A stretch of DNA of 64,000 bases from Megamerina dolium. Its lineage: Eukaryota; Arthropoda; Insecta; Diptera; Megamerinidae. This document shows, in pieces, positions 36,484-47,850 of the stretch. Made by a program: the position numbers and the translations under genes. A model generated the notes under the pieces. The model ran no database searches and was not told the DNA's origin. It was given only the letters and a program-made list of their open reading frames with translations. Numbering within the stretch: position 1 is the stretch's first letter; each line of letters opens with the position of its first letter. The stretch lies in the NCBI GenBank assembly GCA_963854835.1, contig OY978527.1, positions 29,926,047-29,990,046 of the forward strand. The letters run 5' to 3'.

Positions 36484-37612
36484 TATGTGTCCAGGAGAGA
36501 GGGATAAATTGTACCTTTAGTTAGAGAGTAACTTGCGATAGATAATTAACAAAGGAATTCAGCAAAACATGTAAGCAATTGCTAAGTCACTTTGGCTTGG
36601 AATGTTTATGTCGCAACATCTGTGAAAAACATTATATTTCATAAATTATGGTTTAAGTCTGTGAGTACAAATCCAACAACCCCTTTCATACATATAGGCT
36701 TTCTTATCTTAGACCCTAGATGATAGTTTCATTTGAAATTATCAATAGATATCGATATTTTTGCTTCTATAATGCTTTCAAATGACATATTGAGTAAATT
36801 GAATTGAATGGAATGTAATTCTATCGATTGTATTTTTAACTAATAGTTTTGGCAGGAAAAATATTAAAATCCATTTCAAGGTGGTCTTTGTTCGCCAAAG
36901 AAATGCTTCGGTACTGAAGACTCCAAAATAAAGGTAAAGCAAAATAAAATTATTATTATTATCATTATTATTATTATAATTATTATTATTACTACTATTA
37001 TTGTTATTGCTTTTATTATTATTACAACTAGCATTATTATGGCGAAAATGTAGTAGAAACGGAAACAGAAACAATGCGTGATAATCGTTTGATAGCATTA
37101 GAAGTATCAGTATGTAAGTGTATGAGCAATAGAGAAACTGGATTGATGAGGGCGACTTTTAGCAAGTACATCACACATACATATATATACAAATGTATTC
37201 AAGTTTCTAATTTATCATCTAACAAACGGAAAAACATGCGTGTCACGCAAACTGGATTCAAACATCCATACACATTCGCACTTAAGGTATACGAGTATGC
37301 CCGATTTTGGTGAAAGGTGCAAAAACGTATTGTTAAAGTTTGTAAATAAGAACTAAATAAAAATAGACAAAAGTATAGAAACTGTGGTTACCTGTGGTAA
37401 CCTTAAGTGTTTTCAAGTAGAACATGTCTTTTACTTGTTTGCAGGTACAGTTCTAGCTAAAAGTAATCTAGTTTGCCATTTGACATCATTTAAATATAAC
37501 TGTTATATTAAAAAAATGGATTGAATTCTTGGTTTTTGGTTATTCAAACCTGAGTTACTAAACGAGCCCAGAACTTCAGTTTCTTTTGTTTGTCTTTTAT
37601 TTTGATTTATAT
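36484..37612. other. gene-free DNA with a TTA microsatellite
   Basis: No gene recognised. An imperfect (TTA)n array is at 36949-37025. The frames across it are Asn-rich artefacts. Confidence 0.55.
36949..37025. repeat. (TTA)n microsatellite, imperfect
   Basis: About 75 bp of TTA/ATT triplets with occasional TCA, TAC and TTG units. Confidence 0.93.
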
Positions 37613-38019
37613 GGCCATTACAACCGAAAATCGATTTAGGTCGAATATAGCATGCTTTGCTAGCCAACTTTTTTCTCCCCTAGGAGGCGCCAGTTAGAGA
37701 TTCCAAGCGCTGACAAGTTCTCCGGTACTTGGTTTTTCCACCGCAGGTTAGATCTGCCCCTTTTGCATCGTCCACCAGCGAGTTCCAATTTTTAATGTGC
37801 TTTACTATGTCGGGGCTCAGCATACAGCTCATAGAGCTCATGGTTGCACCATATTCGATACTCGCCATCAGCGCAAATAGGTCCAAAGATTTTTCGTAGG
37901 ACTCTTCTCTCGAAAACTCCGAGCATTCTCTTATCTGAGGTGGAAAAGGTCCAAGCTTCGGCGCCATATGTAAAGACAGACATGATAAGAGACTTGTAGA
38001 GTCTCTTATCATGTCTGTC
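37613..38019 (-). mobile_element. RTE copy R3, short 3' fragment with fold-back 5' end
   Basis: Minus strand: the 3' UTR (AAATCGATTTTCGGTTGTAA, GGCCATA) is at the left. Upstream of it is the RTE C-terminal region: FTYGAEAWTFSTSDKRMLGVFERRVLRKIFGPIC near 37983-37880, HELYELYA, LVDDAK and so on, with frameshifts. At its 5' end (right) the element sequence CTACAAGTCTCTTATCATG is preceded by an inverted copy of itself (listed as a hairpin), in place of the sequence R1 has there. No target duplication was recognised. It is more diverged than R1 and R2. Confidence 0.85.
37975..38019. repeat. perfect inverted repeat at RTE 5' end, 20-bp arms, 5-nt loop
   Basis: GACAGACATGATAAGAGACT at 37975-37994 and AGTCTCTTATCATGTCTGTC at 38000-38019 are exact reverse complements around TGTAG. 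Comparison with R1 (about 23381-23406) shows that the left arm is genuine element sequence on the minus strand. The right arm is a reversed extra copy at the element border. Confidence 0.95.
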
Positions 38020-41000
38020 ACAAAATGTCTGAAATCACAAAAAAAAAAAACATAGAAAATCTTCTAAAGCTAGAAGAGGACTTTCACACCGTCGTAGAAA
38101 ATGATGTTTAACAACTGCTGACTTGGGTAAGGTTAGGCACCGTTAAGTTGAGAACTGCCAAAAGAAGAGTTTTGCTTATCAAAAGAAAACGTGTTGGTCT
38201 TTCCACAGGATAAATGAGCAACTTTTGCAATTTATATTGTACAAATTCCTCCATTCTTCAACATTCCATATTGTTCAATGTTTTGCATTAAACTTACTAA
38301 AAACTCCAAAAAACTCGAAACCTCAACTCTTTAGTCAGTCTTAAAACACACTAACGCAAATCATGCAAATCAAAATTAAGTCGACGTGTGACTGCAGTAT
38401 TATGTAGAAAAGAGAAAAGATCAGAGCTGTAAAAGCTCTGATCTTTCAATGAATTTCTGACATTATGATTTGAAAATAATTTGAATTTCAAACTATTTAA
38501 ATCATCGAGTGGTTTATTTTTCAATTCGCTGTAAATCCGTACCTGCAAATTTGAATCAAATTTTTTATTACATCTATTGTTAAATTATACATCATTCTTT
38601 TTACAGCTCTGGAAAATATTCTGTTGAATAGTGTTGTGTAAATAACTTTATAGGTAATATGTAATTTATTTTATGCTTTTTCGAAAATGTAAAAAATTTT
38701 AATTATAATTCGGAGATGCGTACTTGTTTGCAATCATTTTCATTAAAATTGAAACGAAATCGTGACTACGTGATGTTCTTGTTAATTTCATTTAATAAAT
38801 AGACTCAAACACATATGCGTACGCGGATGCTTACTCATATGTTCAGATGAAGGTGCTTTAGTCAAAATGTAATAAGTGATAACTATGCATACGAAGACAG
38901 AAATTAAAATTTGAAGAGGTTACCTCAATATGACGAAATACTATTTATGTAGAACCAAAAAATGTAGCAAATGTCCATTTCGACGAATGTGGCACTTTTT
39001 AACCATCGCTGCTTTATATGTATACTTGCGTAGTAATTTTAGTTTTATACATATACTTTTACTGGATTGAAGATGATCTTATTAATGTGCACAATTGAAA
39101 AAATATACATTTCACAATGCGAAACGCGGATTTCCACCCCCTCCCCATGTATTTAGCCAATTTAAAACAAACAAAAAAATTAAAACAAACAAACATTAAA
39201 ATCAATGAAGCAAAATGTTTAATTTATTTGCATTGGCCAAAATTCTAGAACTTAAACGGAAAAACATTTCTTAAATTAAACTATTAATGTGCTCTCACCA
39301 ATGTTATCACCAGTACTTACAAATAAATTACCTAATATTGTTACCTTAATATGAAAGAACTTCAAATATCATTTCTTCATTTCTCACAAGAAACTCAATC
39401 AAATCTCATTAGTTGCTTTGGCTTGAAGTATGACTTATGAGACTCTTGTTCTTCCATGCACCAACATACTTATATTATGAACATACAAAGCGAAGATAAT
39501 ACTAACAATCCTAATGGTATTTAATTGCGTGAATATGCTTAATAAACATTAATACGCAGTAAGATACTTAAATTTGCTCATTAAAAATGGCACAGCCTTA
39601 TCATATTCCAAAATGAAAGAAGAAATGAAGGAAGAAAAAAAAATTATTGTAATAATCATAATGAAAATTATAGGACTTTGGATTAATGAAAAACGTGAAA
39701 TACATATACGAATGCTCGTATATTTATAGGTAGATATCGTATGTCTGTACAATAGAGTCTCCCTCATATAGAGAAATGCAAAAGATATACGAAATCTGAT
39801 AAGCCTACTTTCTAATTGTTTTCGATTTGACCCTAACTGAATTATGAAATATTATCACTTTAGCATTTTATTACTCCATACGAACTTTTGTCCACAAATT
39901 AGGACTAAATTTTAAAAATCAGAAGAATTTATTAAAATTGTTGTCAATATGTAATGTCATGATATTTGTGAATGTTTTGCAATTGCGTGGAATAAATCGG
40001 TACGTGTGACCAAAAACTGATTTCGAAATATAAGGGATACTCTAGTGTATTTGCAATATTAATAATTACCATAGACAATAATATTTAACAAGGCCACGCA
40101 ACTAGCTTCCACTAAGCAGCAGCAGAGCTAAAGATACTATTGCTGTAGTGAATTAAAGATGTAATACACGTATATAGTACTCCTACATACAGTGTCTCAT
40201 TAAAATGTTCGTACAGTAGCCTTAATTTTAATTTCCATTTTAACTATGGCTTTGCAATTAATCGTAAGAGCAAACGGTCCAATCAATATGTTATTCGATT
40301 AATCAATATTTCGACTAAAGAAATAAAAATTTTTTCGAATAACATGATTTTTATTAATCAACTTGCAATTATTTGATTCTCAACCGTTTGATTAATCAGA
40401 ATAAAATTATTGAAACAAGATATTCAAAGTATTGTATATACAAATAGTAATGTTTTGTCAAAATAGTTATTCCAAAGACAAAAAAAGAATCAAAATTTTG
40501 ATTAAAAATTGATTAAAGAATAATCAATTAATTTTATAACAAAACATTTTTTACAGTAGCCGTATTTAATTCAACACTTGTACTTATCCAGCAGCGATAC
40601 TAACTACTAAGTATATGTAGCTATATATATACGTAATGTAGTTTTATTTTACTTTCAATTTTCACCTATACGAAGATGATATTTATCGATATCTTTTTAT
40701 TTGTACGACACAAATGTTATAATTAACCTAAGAAGAAAAGAAAGAAGAAAGAAGAAATTATGTTCACCACAAAATAAAGATTGTGTCGATTAACTGAGTT
40801 AATTCCGGCTGAAAGAAATTCAATAATCAATTTTCATTCGAAAATTTTCCAATTTTCATGTCATAAATTGAAAGAGGGTGCTGCAGAACGTGCTATTTAT
40901 GCTGAACCTACTGATGGTGATCTTTAAGATGTATGATATTCTATAAAGTATTAAAGAGTATACATGAAATTTAGCTGATAATTACATTAATTTTTCAGAC

Positions 41001-43359
41001 ATTATACTTTTTTTTTTGTTTGCTTTATTATATTTAACATTTTGTAAGATTTATTTGAACTTTAAACTATTGAAATTATTTTTCACTTAAATGGAATAAT
41101 GCATTGTAAAATTTCTAAAATATTGTATAAAATCACTGCACACAAACTTTCGTTGGACACTGTTGCATCGAAAAGCCCTGCAGGTTGAGACACATTTCGT
41201 TTTTGACGTATATAGTACATAATTTTACTGAATCATAATTTCAGGGATGCAAAGGTGAAATTGAAACTCTAGACAGCTTAGCCAAATTTAAAATTAAAAA
41301 ATATATGTTGGTTGTCTTAGAAAACTTGATCCGTTTATTGCGACAATACTCGAAATGTACATATTAAATTGAATTTAAATAAAATTTTCGTTGTACATTA
41401 AATCTTTATTTGCTTATTGTGCGATTTTAAGAGAAAATTTTTCAAAAGGCAAAGTGACTTCTTCTCGTTGCAAAGTTTGTGCAAGAAAAATATTTTAACG
41501 AATTTTTGGAGTAGGTTAGGTTAGATTGAAGTTTCAAAGTAACTTTCAACAGGTTATTGTCAATAAAGTTGTATTTTCTCTTCTTTTCTATCACTTTCGG
41601 GTCACACTTTCATAGTACTTGCTAAATACAAACAAAACTTAAACGGCATTTGAATATAAAAATCGGACTACATAAGAATGGCTGATAATTTGCAGAAATC
41701 AAAAGGCACTTGTGTTGTTATGTTTGCTCCATCGTACATTTGCCTTTGTGTCGTACCTACCTACATATCTACGTTATACACATTATATTTTTATATAGAG
41801 CAACTCACAATTCATAGGAATGCTAAGCTGCTAGTACTTTCATAAAAGGGAGGATCTAATTTCATTATTACAAAAAGCATTCATTTCTGTATTTTTTTAA
41901 CCCATACTTTTGTCCATATTTGATTAGCTTATTTTAAAACAGAAATTATTCACCAGTAGACAAGTCTTGTGCTACACAAAAATGCCCAACTAAAAAGCTA
42001 CAAAGTGAATAAATGTAACCCGCCGTTTCAATGAAGGCCGCAACAAAGAAATTATGCACATTCACATCCACCAGAGTCGTATTCAATGGGGTAGTAGAGG
42101 GATCCCATTACTTAAAAATATATAGGTAATGTAATATAGTATTTTCGGTGAACAACTCTGGCTTCATGAAATAACAACAACAAGCATACATAAACTTGTA
42201 AACTGGCCATAAGAATTGTTTCAATCAAATTTATAAATGGAAAAGCTAATTTGCTTACTGAATGGATGTGCCATTGTAATTTATAGCAGGTTTATTATGG
42301 AGCACTAATAAGTACGTGTACTCATGGATTCGACCGTGGATAAGCTGCAGTACTAACTCCCTTACATACGCACATTTACTCGTATGTACCTACATAATTT
42401 GATTGCCTTTAAATTTTACATTTGCCAAAATGAGAAACGAAATTTCGAGTTCTCTGTACTTTAGGAACGTTTAAAATATGCTAAAAAAAAAGGAAAAGGG
42501 TCAATTTGGTTAATTAGCATTTTTTCCACCACCGAACCGGAACAACAACATCAACAAAAAGGGCCAACACAATAAATTAAGTAGTACATATCAGTAGATA
42601 CCTACAACAATATTTCAGCAATCAATTTTACATAAATATATGTACTACTTAGTAGGTGTATATAATTTTCGTACACCAACCGCACACCAACAACTAGTGG
42701 CTCAGTCGAGTAAATATTTATGAAAATCAATATACCTATATACAATCATACTAAATATAGACCGCATTGAATTTATATGGAATGAAAATTTCATCAATTT
42801 ACAATAAAAATACATGAAATCAGAAACATAAATCATTTCAACATCGTAAGTACTCATAAAGAGAATTTTTCTTGCAAGCACCCGATCATTAATTGCGACG
42901 GGGTTACCGACGGGTCCACGTCAGAAAAATGCAATTATTAATTTCGACTTTACCACGATATTATCCCGAATAGTTCGAAATTCGGGAGAATAGTATCACA
43001 GATTCAAATAAATCGTAACTTTTTACAGTGATACGAATTATGTCAGGGGCGAATAAAAATGTTGTATATTTCATAAGTTTTGTTAAATTAAAATTGTTAA
43101 AAAAGAGTTTTCATATTAATTTTTCGAAAATAACATCCGTAATCAAATATTTTTTAATCCAATTTGTTCTCTCTTTTTTCTTCGATTGTTATATGTTCAT
43201 TGTGTACATAATTTTCCTTTCGCATTTGGTCATCTTACAGTAGTTTGTTATCAAAATATTGTATAAAAAATATAAAAAGAGTATACTTTCTGGATCAGAG
43301 TTAAATATTAATTTCATATACCTTTATATATCAAACCAAATGCCTACTAATGACCGTTT
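38020..43359. other. gene-free AT-rich DNA
   Basis: No gene or transposon recognised in more than 5 kb. It contains one perfect hairpin (38416-38446, listed) and a cluster of TTGATTAATCA-like motifs at about 40290-40540. Confidence 0.5.
38416..38446. repeat. perfect inverted repeat, 13-bp arms, 5-nt loop
   Basis: AAAGATCAGAGCT at 38416-38428 and AGCTCTGATCTTT at 38434-38446 flank GTAAA. The sequence is not repetitive. Confidence 0.93.
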
Positions 43360-43765
43360 TTCTAGGTTAACTCGAGTTCTCGAGATTCTGAAGAACATCC
43401 GAACTCTTACAAACATGTGTCACAAGTCGGACCCTCTCTCGAAAAACGAAGACTATAATCTACAAATTTCTCATAATGGCTATCCTTACATATGGTGCAG
43501 AAGCCAGCACACTTTCACCCTCGGATAAAAGAAGCAACATTTCATTCGTCTTCAAGAGAAAAATTTTACGGGAGATCTTTGGGCTGTTTGCAGCGGTGGT
43601 AAGTACCGAATAAAATACAGTCAAAATACAAATGTTATGTCGATATTGTTACGAAGGAAAGGCTCCATTCTATATATTCTAAACCAACTACAGGATACAA
43701 ACGAAGAGGAAGGTCTAACTTCCGGTGATAGGACCAAGTACTGGAGAGCTCTCTTAGAATTTAGT
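43360..43765 (+). pseudogene. RTE copy R4, decayed C-terminal fragment
   Basis: Plus-strand relic of the region after the RT domain: a SRALSRKTKT-like start near 43425, then LIMAILTYGAEASTLSPSDKR, FKRKILREIFGLF, and later broken pieces equivalent to the GRRKRGRPNLRWKDQVLENL region (AACGAAGAGGAAGGTCTAAC, GACCAAGTACTGGAGAG). Many frameshifts and no 3' tail. It is more diverged than R1-R3, so an older insertion or a sister family. Confidence 0.78.
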
Positions 43766-43887
43766 ATATAACTATCTATCGAAAAACAAATAAGACAAAT
43801 ACTTAAAAGCATATAACTTCGATGTTTGGTTGACGCTATGCGATCCAATGGACGTTTGCCCAGCTTCTCTTGAAATATTGTCGTGAG

Positions 43888-43988
43888 TATAAAATTTAGA
43901 CAATATTGGAAGAGACCTTCTTACATTAGTCGATTCCGAATGGTAGAACATTTGCCACATCACTTTTACTGGGTTTCGCTGGGAACCA
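43888..43988 (-). mobile_element. SINE copy S10, fragment
   Basis: The minus strand matches only the central/3' part of the SINE: AAAGTGATGTGGCAAATG, ACCATTCGGAATCGACTAAT, GAAGGTCTCTTCCAATATTG and TCTAAATTTTA. The head and tail are absent. Confidence 0.72.
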
Positions 43989-44138
43989 AAAATTCACAAG
44001 GTCTCATAAAATTGTATGTCATAATTTTTTAACCCAATTTTTATAATATTATAACAAATTAATAATATCTTCTACCGAATCGTATTTGATTCACTTTACT
44101 GCTGACAAGTTAAATTGTTCTTTTTTGATCTGCGTGCG

Positions 44139-44139
<1 letters not shown>

Positions 44140-44209
<70 letters not shown>
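44140..44209. repeat. TA microsatellite abutting a transposon end
   Basis: About 70 bp of TA that runs directly into the end of the deleted DD41D element at 44210. Confidence 0.95.
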
Positions 44210-44213
<4 letters not shown>

Positions 44214-44774
44214 TTTCCATTTTGCCTGTTGTTCAAGCACCCATTCGACGTATCTACGACGTTGTGAATGGTCAGCTGGCTTCAGTTGTGGTGTGAGCTG
44301 GATTTTATATGGATGTAAGTGTAGATCCAAATGCAAAATACGCCATAATGTGCCGTAAGACAGTCCTAATTCCTGAGAAGGACGAGGAATCGACACATTC
44401 GGGTCTTCGGCAACACTTTCACTTACTGCAGCGATATTTTCGGTGGTACGAGCGAAACGATGATGCACAGGCCTTACAATATCTGTAACCGATCCAGTCT
44501 CTTCATATTTCTTCACAATTTTGCCAATTGCTTGCGTAGTTGGACGATTATGTAAACCATAATCTCCTCTTAAAGCACGATATGTGGCTGTGGCAGAATC
44601 ACCATTTTTGTAGTAGGTTTTTACAATTTTAATGCGTTGTGCGATAGTTAAGCGATCCATTTTCGCAAATGTCAGACTTTGAACTGAAAAAGAAAGAAAT
44701 TGTTTTAACAACTCAGTTTGACAGATGTCGAATTCTAGCCCTATACTTTTGAAACCGCGAAATGGATAACCCTT
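44210..44774 (-). mobile_element. internally deleted DD41D element, sister of the 16.4-kb copy
   Basis: On the minus strand the 5' end is AAGGGTTATCCATTTCGCGG, the same terminal repeat as at 16382, followed by the same leader and the first 146 codons of the transposase. At 44223 the coding sequence jumps directly into AAAATGGAAAACCC, the last 14 bp or so of the right terminal repeat. The break lies at a 2-bp GC shared by both sides. Both ends are flanked by TA. The 565-bp product keeps its termini, as in a non-autonomous derivative, although the right inverted repeat is cut short. Confidence 0.92.
44223..44660 (-). pseudogene. DD41D transposase, N-terminal 146 residues only
   Basis: The start ATG is at 44660. 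The sequence is MDRLTIAQRIKIVKTYY through YVEWVLEQQA. It differs from the 16.5-kb transposase at three residues (Ile to Val, Arg to Ser, Arg to Pro, in the IAA-ESVAEDPNVSIPR-SQ stretch). It contains the paired helix-turn-helix region but none of the catalytic Asp residues. Translation would run through the terminal repeat into the TA microsatellite. If expressed, it could bind element ends without cutting; this is inference from domain content only. Confidence 0.9.
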
Positions 44775-44866
<92 letters not shown>

Positions 44867-44880
44867 AATATATATATAAA
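44775..44880. repeat. TA microsatellite abutting a transposon end
   Basis: About 105 bp of TA starting at the TA flank of the deleted DD41D element. Confidence 0.95.
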
Positions 44881-44883
44881 ATA

Positions 44884-45026
44884 AATATGTGGCACTTAAA
44901 GCCCCAAAGGGCTCATTGGCCGAGCTTTTCTTCCATTACTGTAGTGCGTCTTAAATTTGGACAGTATTAGAAGGGACCTACTTATTTTAGCCGGTTCCGA
45001 ACGGCAGAACACTTGTGACATCACTT
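44884..45026 (-). mobile_element. SINE copy S6, 3' half
   Basis: The minus strand contains AAGTGATGTCACAAGTGTTC, TGCCGTTCGGAACCGGCTAA, AATAAGTAGGTCCCTTCTAA and the long tail type (CACTACAGTAATGG, CTCGGCCAATGAGCCCTTTG, GTGCCACATATTTAT). The 5' half is missing; the element stops where a TA microsatellite begins. Confidence 0.88.
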
Positions 45027-45027
45027 A

Positions 45028-45213
<186 letters not shown>

Positions 45214-47180
45214 TGAAAGGATGAAAGAGAATGTGATGAACTTTTGCTTAATGATTTTACGGCTTTTTCTCTCCGTGTGGCATGAACAAGAAGAGACCAA
45301 ATACAGTATGTCATAATAAATAATACAATATACAAGTAATTTGACCAAAAAGGATTTCCTTTTTGATTATATGAAAATTGTGATATTGTAGTCACGATGC
45401 TCGTATATGTATTTATAATTTTGTTACCTGTTTTCCTTAACCATGTGTAGATGTAGATTCCCACCGTTTCGGTTGAATCATTAGGACTTTTAATTTTCAT
45501 TTGACTGAAGGCAAAAACAAAACAAACAGACAACTAAATTGTAATAATTTTCGGTGCAAAATATATAATACATGGTGAAGACATAAGCCAAGAGCGCGTA
45601 TTTAATAACTCAACTAGAGAATCCAGGAAAAAAAATGCAAAAGTCACAAGTCAAATGAAATGTAGCACGGTATGTGAGTATATGTATACATATCTGCTTA
45701 TATAAACACACACACACACACACGCACAAACGAAGACAAAGGTACACGCACAAGCTAAAAGCTTTAATCTTCTTAATTTGAACGTTTGTTCGGTGGAGGA
45801 GAGCGACTCATTTAATATTCTATTTACGTTTTATAGCACTGCTGCTTAAGTGTATTGTATATATTAGGGACTTACTGCTGTCCATGTATTTCTCGTACGC
45901 ATGTAATTGTATTTATTGTTAATGAGAGAACGTAAGACGCACATACACGCATACTTATACACACGCACCCACATATGGTCACATGTTTACATACGACAGT
46001 TTTTTTTTTCTTTCTCATCATACCAGTAAATCCAAATGTATACATATATATTTGTACTTCTTATGAAACAGCATGTGATAAAAGTTATCAGTTAAAGACA
46101 CCACTACCATCGTGTCTCCCAATTATCTACTGTCATCATCATCGAATGGTCAAGAGCCGATCCACCATGCGCCCTCAAGTGAAAATCAGAAAGTTGGGCT
46201 CTAATACCAACATACTGTTTTTGTATTTGCTTCTGCTAATGTCGCATACAATGGCTGATAATTGAGATAAACAACACGAAAGAGCGACGGCTGATGCCAA
46301 AAAGAATATTGATTCGAAAGTTTGGCTTTTGCCGAAACTACTTTTCTAATCAAATAAACGATTAAACGAGTGTGCGAGTGGGTGTGTGTGTGTGTTTTTT
46401 TTTATGCAGCACTTTAAGCGAACCATATATGGTACATTTAATTCCGTAGGCTTTGTTTTTGCTTCTTCTTTTTTTTTTTTTTTTGCAATATATACACTTG
46501 ATTATATGCAAAAAGTTTGTCAGTATTGCATTTGGATTACCATGTGTGACTATTAATATTTGCCCTTTGACTGTTGTAACTTTTAGTTATTGAATAGAAT
46601 GAGCATATTGCATATTACAAAACTTTGCCAAATGTATGTATAATTTCAGATGATTATTACACTAAGCACATATTTATGTATAAGTATGAGTGTAGTTAGA
46701 ATTACAAGCACTACGACAACAACTTCTTGCTTTATAGCTACTGGATCTATGGTCTTAACATCATCTTAAGTTGGCGAGAGGAGCGCAATAGTTGCTGAGC
46801 TCATCTCGAGTCAGAGCACTGGTGATCGTCATATAATTTGTTCTTTGTTTGCGCTTCCATTCTAAAGGAGATGCTACCTCGCATTGGTACGATTGATAAC
46901 CTATAAGGTTATGCTTTGGTCTTGGGATCCACTAAAAAAATTCGCGTTCTCGTTACGTAAGATCCCAAAGGAAGTAATATCGTAGTTAAATGTCGATGAT
47001 GATTCTAATGTACAATTTAATTCGGTCCGTTTACAAAGATGCCTCTGGCTGTCATACGGTCACATGGTTTACATAAACAGCTGATTTTTGCTTTGTTGAA
47101 AGCTGTGACATTCGTCAACCATATTCACTTGGTATTACATTGAGTTTTAAACAACATCATTATTTTTCATTGCATCAAAA
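45214..47180. other. gene-free DNA with short simple repeats
   Basis: It contains a (CA)n run at 45705-45724, a GT run at 46381-46396 and a poly-T at 46468-46484. The last 300 bp may include the leader of the mariner that starts at 47181, but no terminal repeat was recognised. A 96-codon frame at 45975-46265 lacks any domain motif. Confidence 0.5.
45705..45724. repeat. (CA)n microsatellite
   Basis: Ten CA units in non-coding DNA. Confidence 0.9.
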
Positions 47181-47850
47181 ATGTCCGAATTTTTGTTAAA
47201 TAAAGAGCATTTGCGAAAAGTTTTAATTTTGTTTTTTAATTGGAAGAAAAATGCAGCCGAAGCGCATCGATTGCTTATGGAAGTTTATGGTGAATATGCT
47301 CCAACAGGCAAATCATGCAGGGCGTGGTTTCGACGCTTCGAAGATGGTGGTTTTAGTGTTGATTACAAACCCCGACCTGAAAACCTTGGAAATGATTGAA
47401 AAGCAAAGATATTGGGTGCCATATGAATTGAAAGCAAGGATATTGTTAGGCAATATTTCACATGCCAACTGCTGCTGGAGAGTCAAAAAAGGACGAGTTT
47501 TTTGCATCGTATTGTGACTGGCGATGAAAATTGTGCCCATTACGATAATTTCAAGCACAAAAAATCATGGGTTAAATCCGGTCAGCCATCACATCAACTG
47601 CAAAGCTTCATGGTTCGAAGATAATAATGCTGTATATCTGGTTGGAACGGCAGAACACTTGTGACATTACTTTTTCTGAGCTTTGCCACAGAGTTCTTTT
47701 TAGAAGCTTTAGTTTTTTCGAGATGGTATCCGAAAATTACCAGAAAGATGGGAAAAAGTATTGGTTAGCGATGAACAGATGGATACCGTTCAAAAGACAG
47801 CACTGGAAAAGAAGCTCGGCCAAAGTACGCTTTAGAGGCAATACGTGACA
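47181..47850 (+). pseudogene. mariner (DD34D) transposase pseudogene with internal replacement
   Basis: It starts MSEFLLNKEHLRKVLILFFNWKKNAAEAHRL, with YGEYAPTGKSCRAWFRRFEDG, the first helix-turn-helix of mariners. A gap follows, then a WVPYEL-like linker, LLLESQKRTSFLHRIVTGDENC (first catalytic Asp) and YDNFKHKKSW. After a segment equivalent to MLCIWW (47628-47645) the frame enters a 70-bp SINE fragment. It then resumes at DGIRKLPERWEKVLVSD, the mariner C-terminus. The second and third Asp regions are missing. The type differs from the mariners at 21 and 49 kb. Confidence 0.82.
47644..47713 (-). mobile_element. SINE copy S7, 70-bp fragment inside a mariner
   Basis: The minus strand reads AAAGAACTCTGTGGCAAAGC, TCAGAAAAAGTAATGTCACA and AGTGTTCTGCCGTTCC, the middle of the SINE body. 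It sits exactly where the mariner's catalytic segment is missing, with no target duplication visible. Confidence 0.82.
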
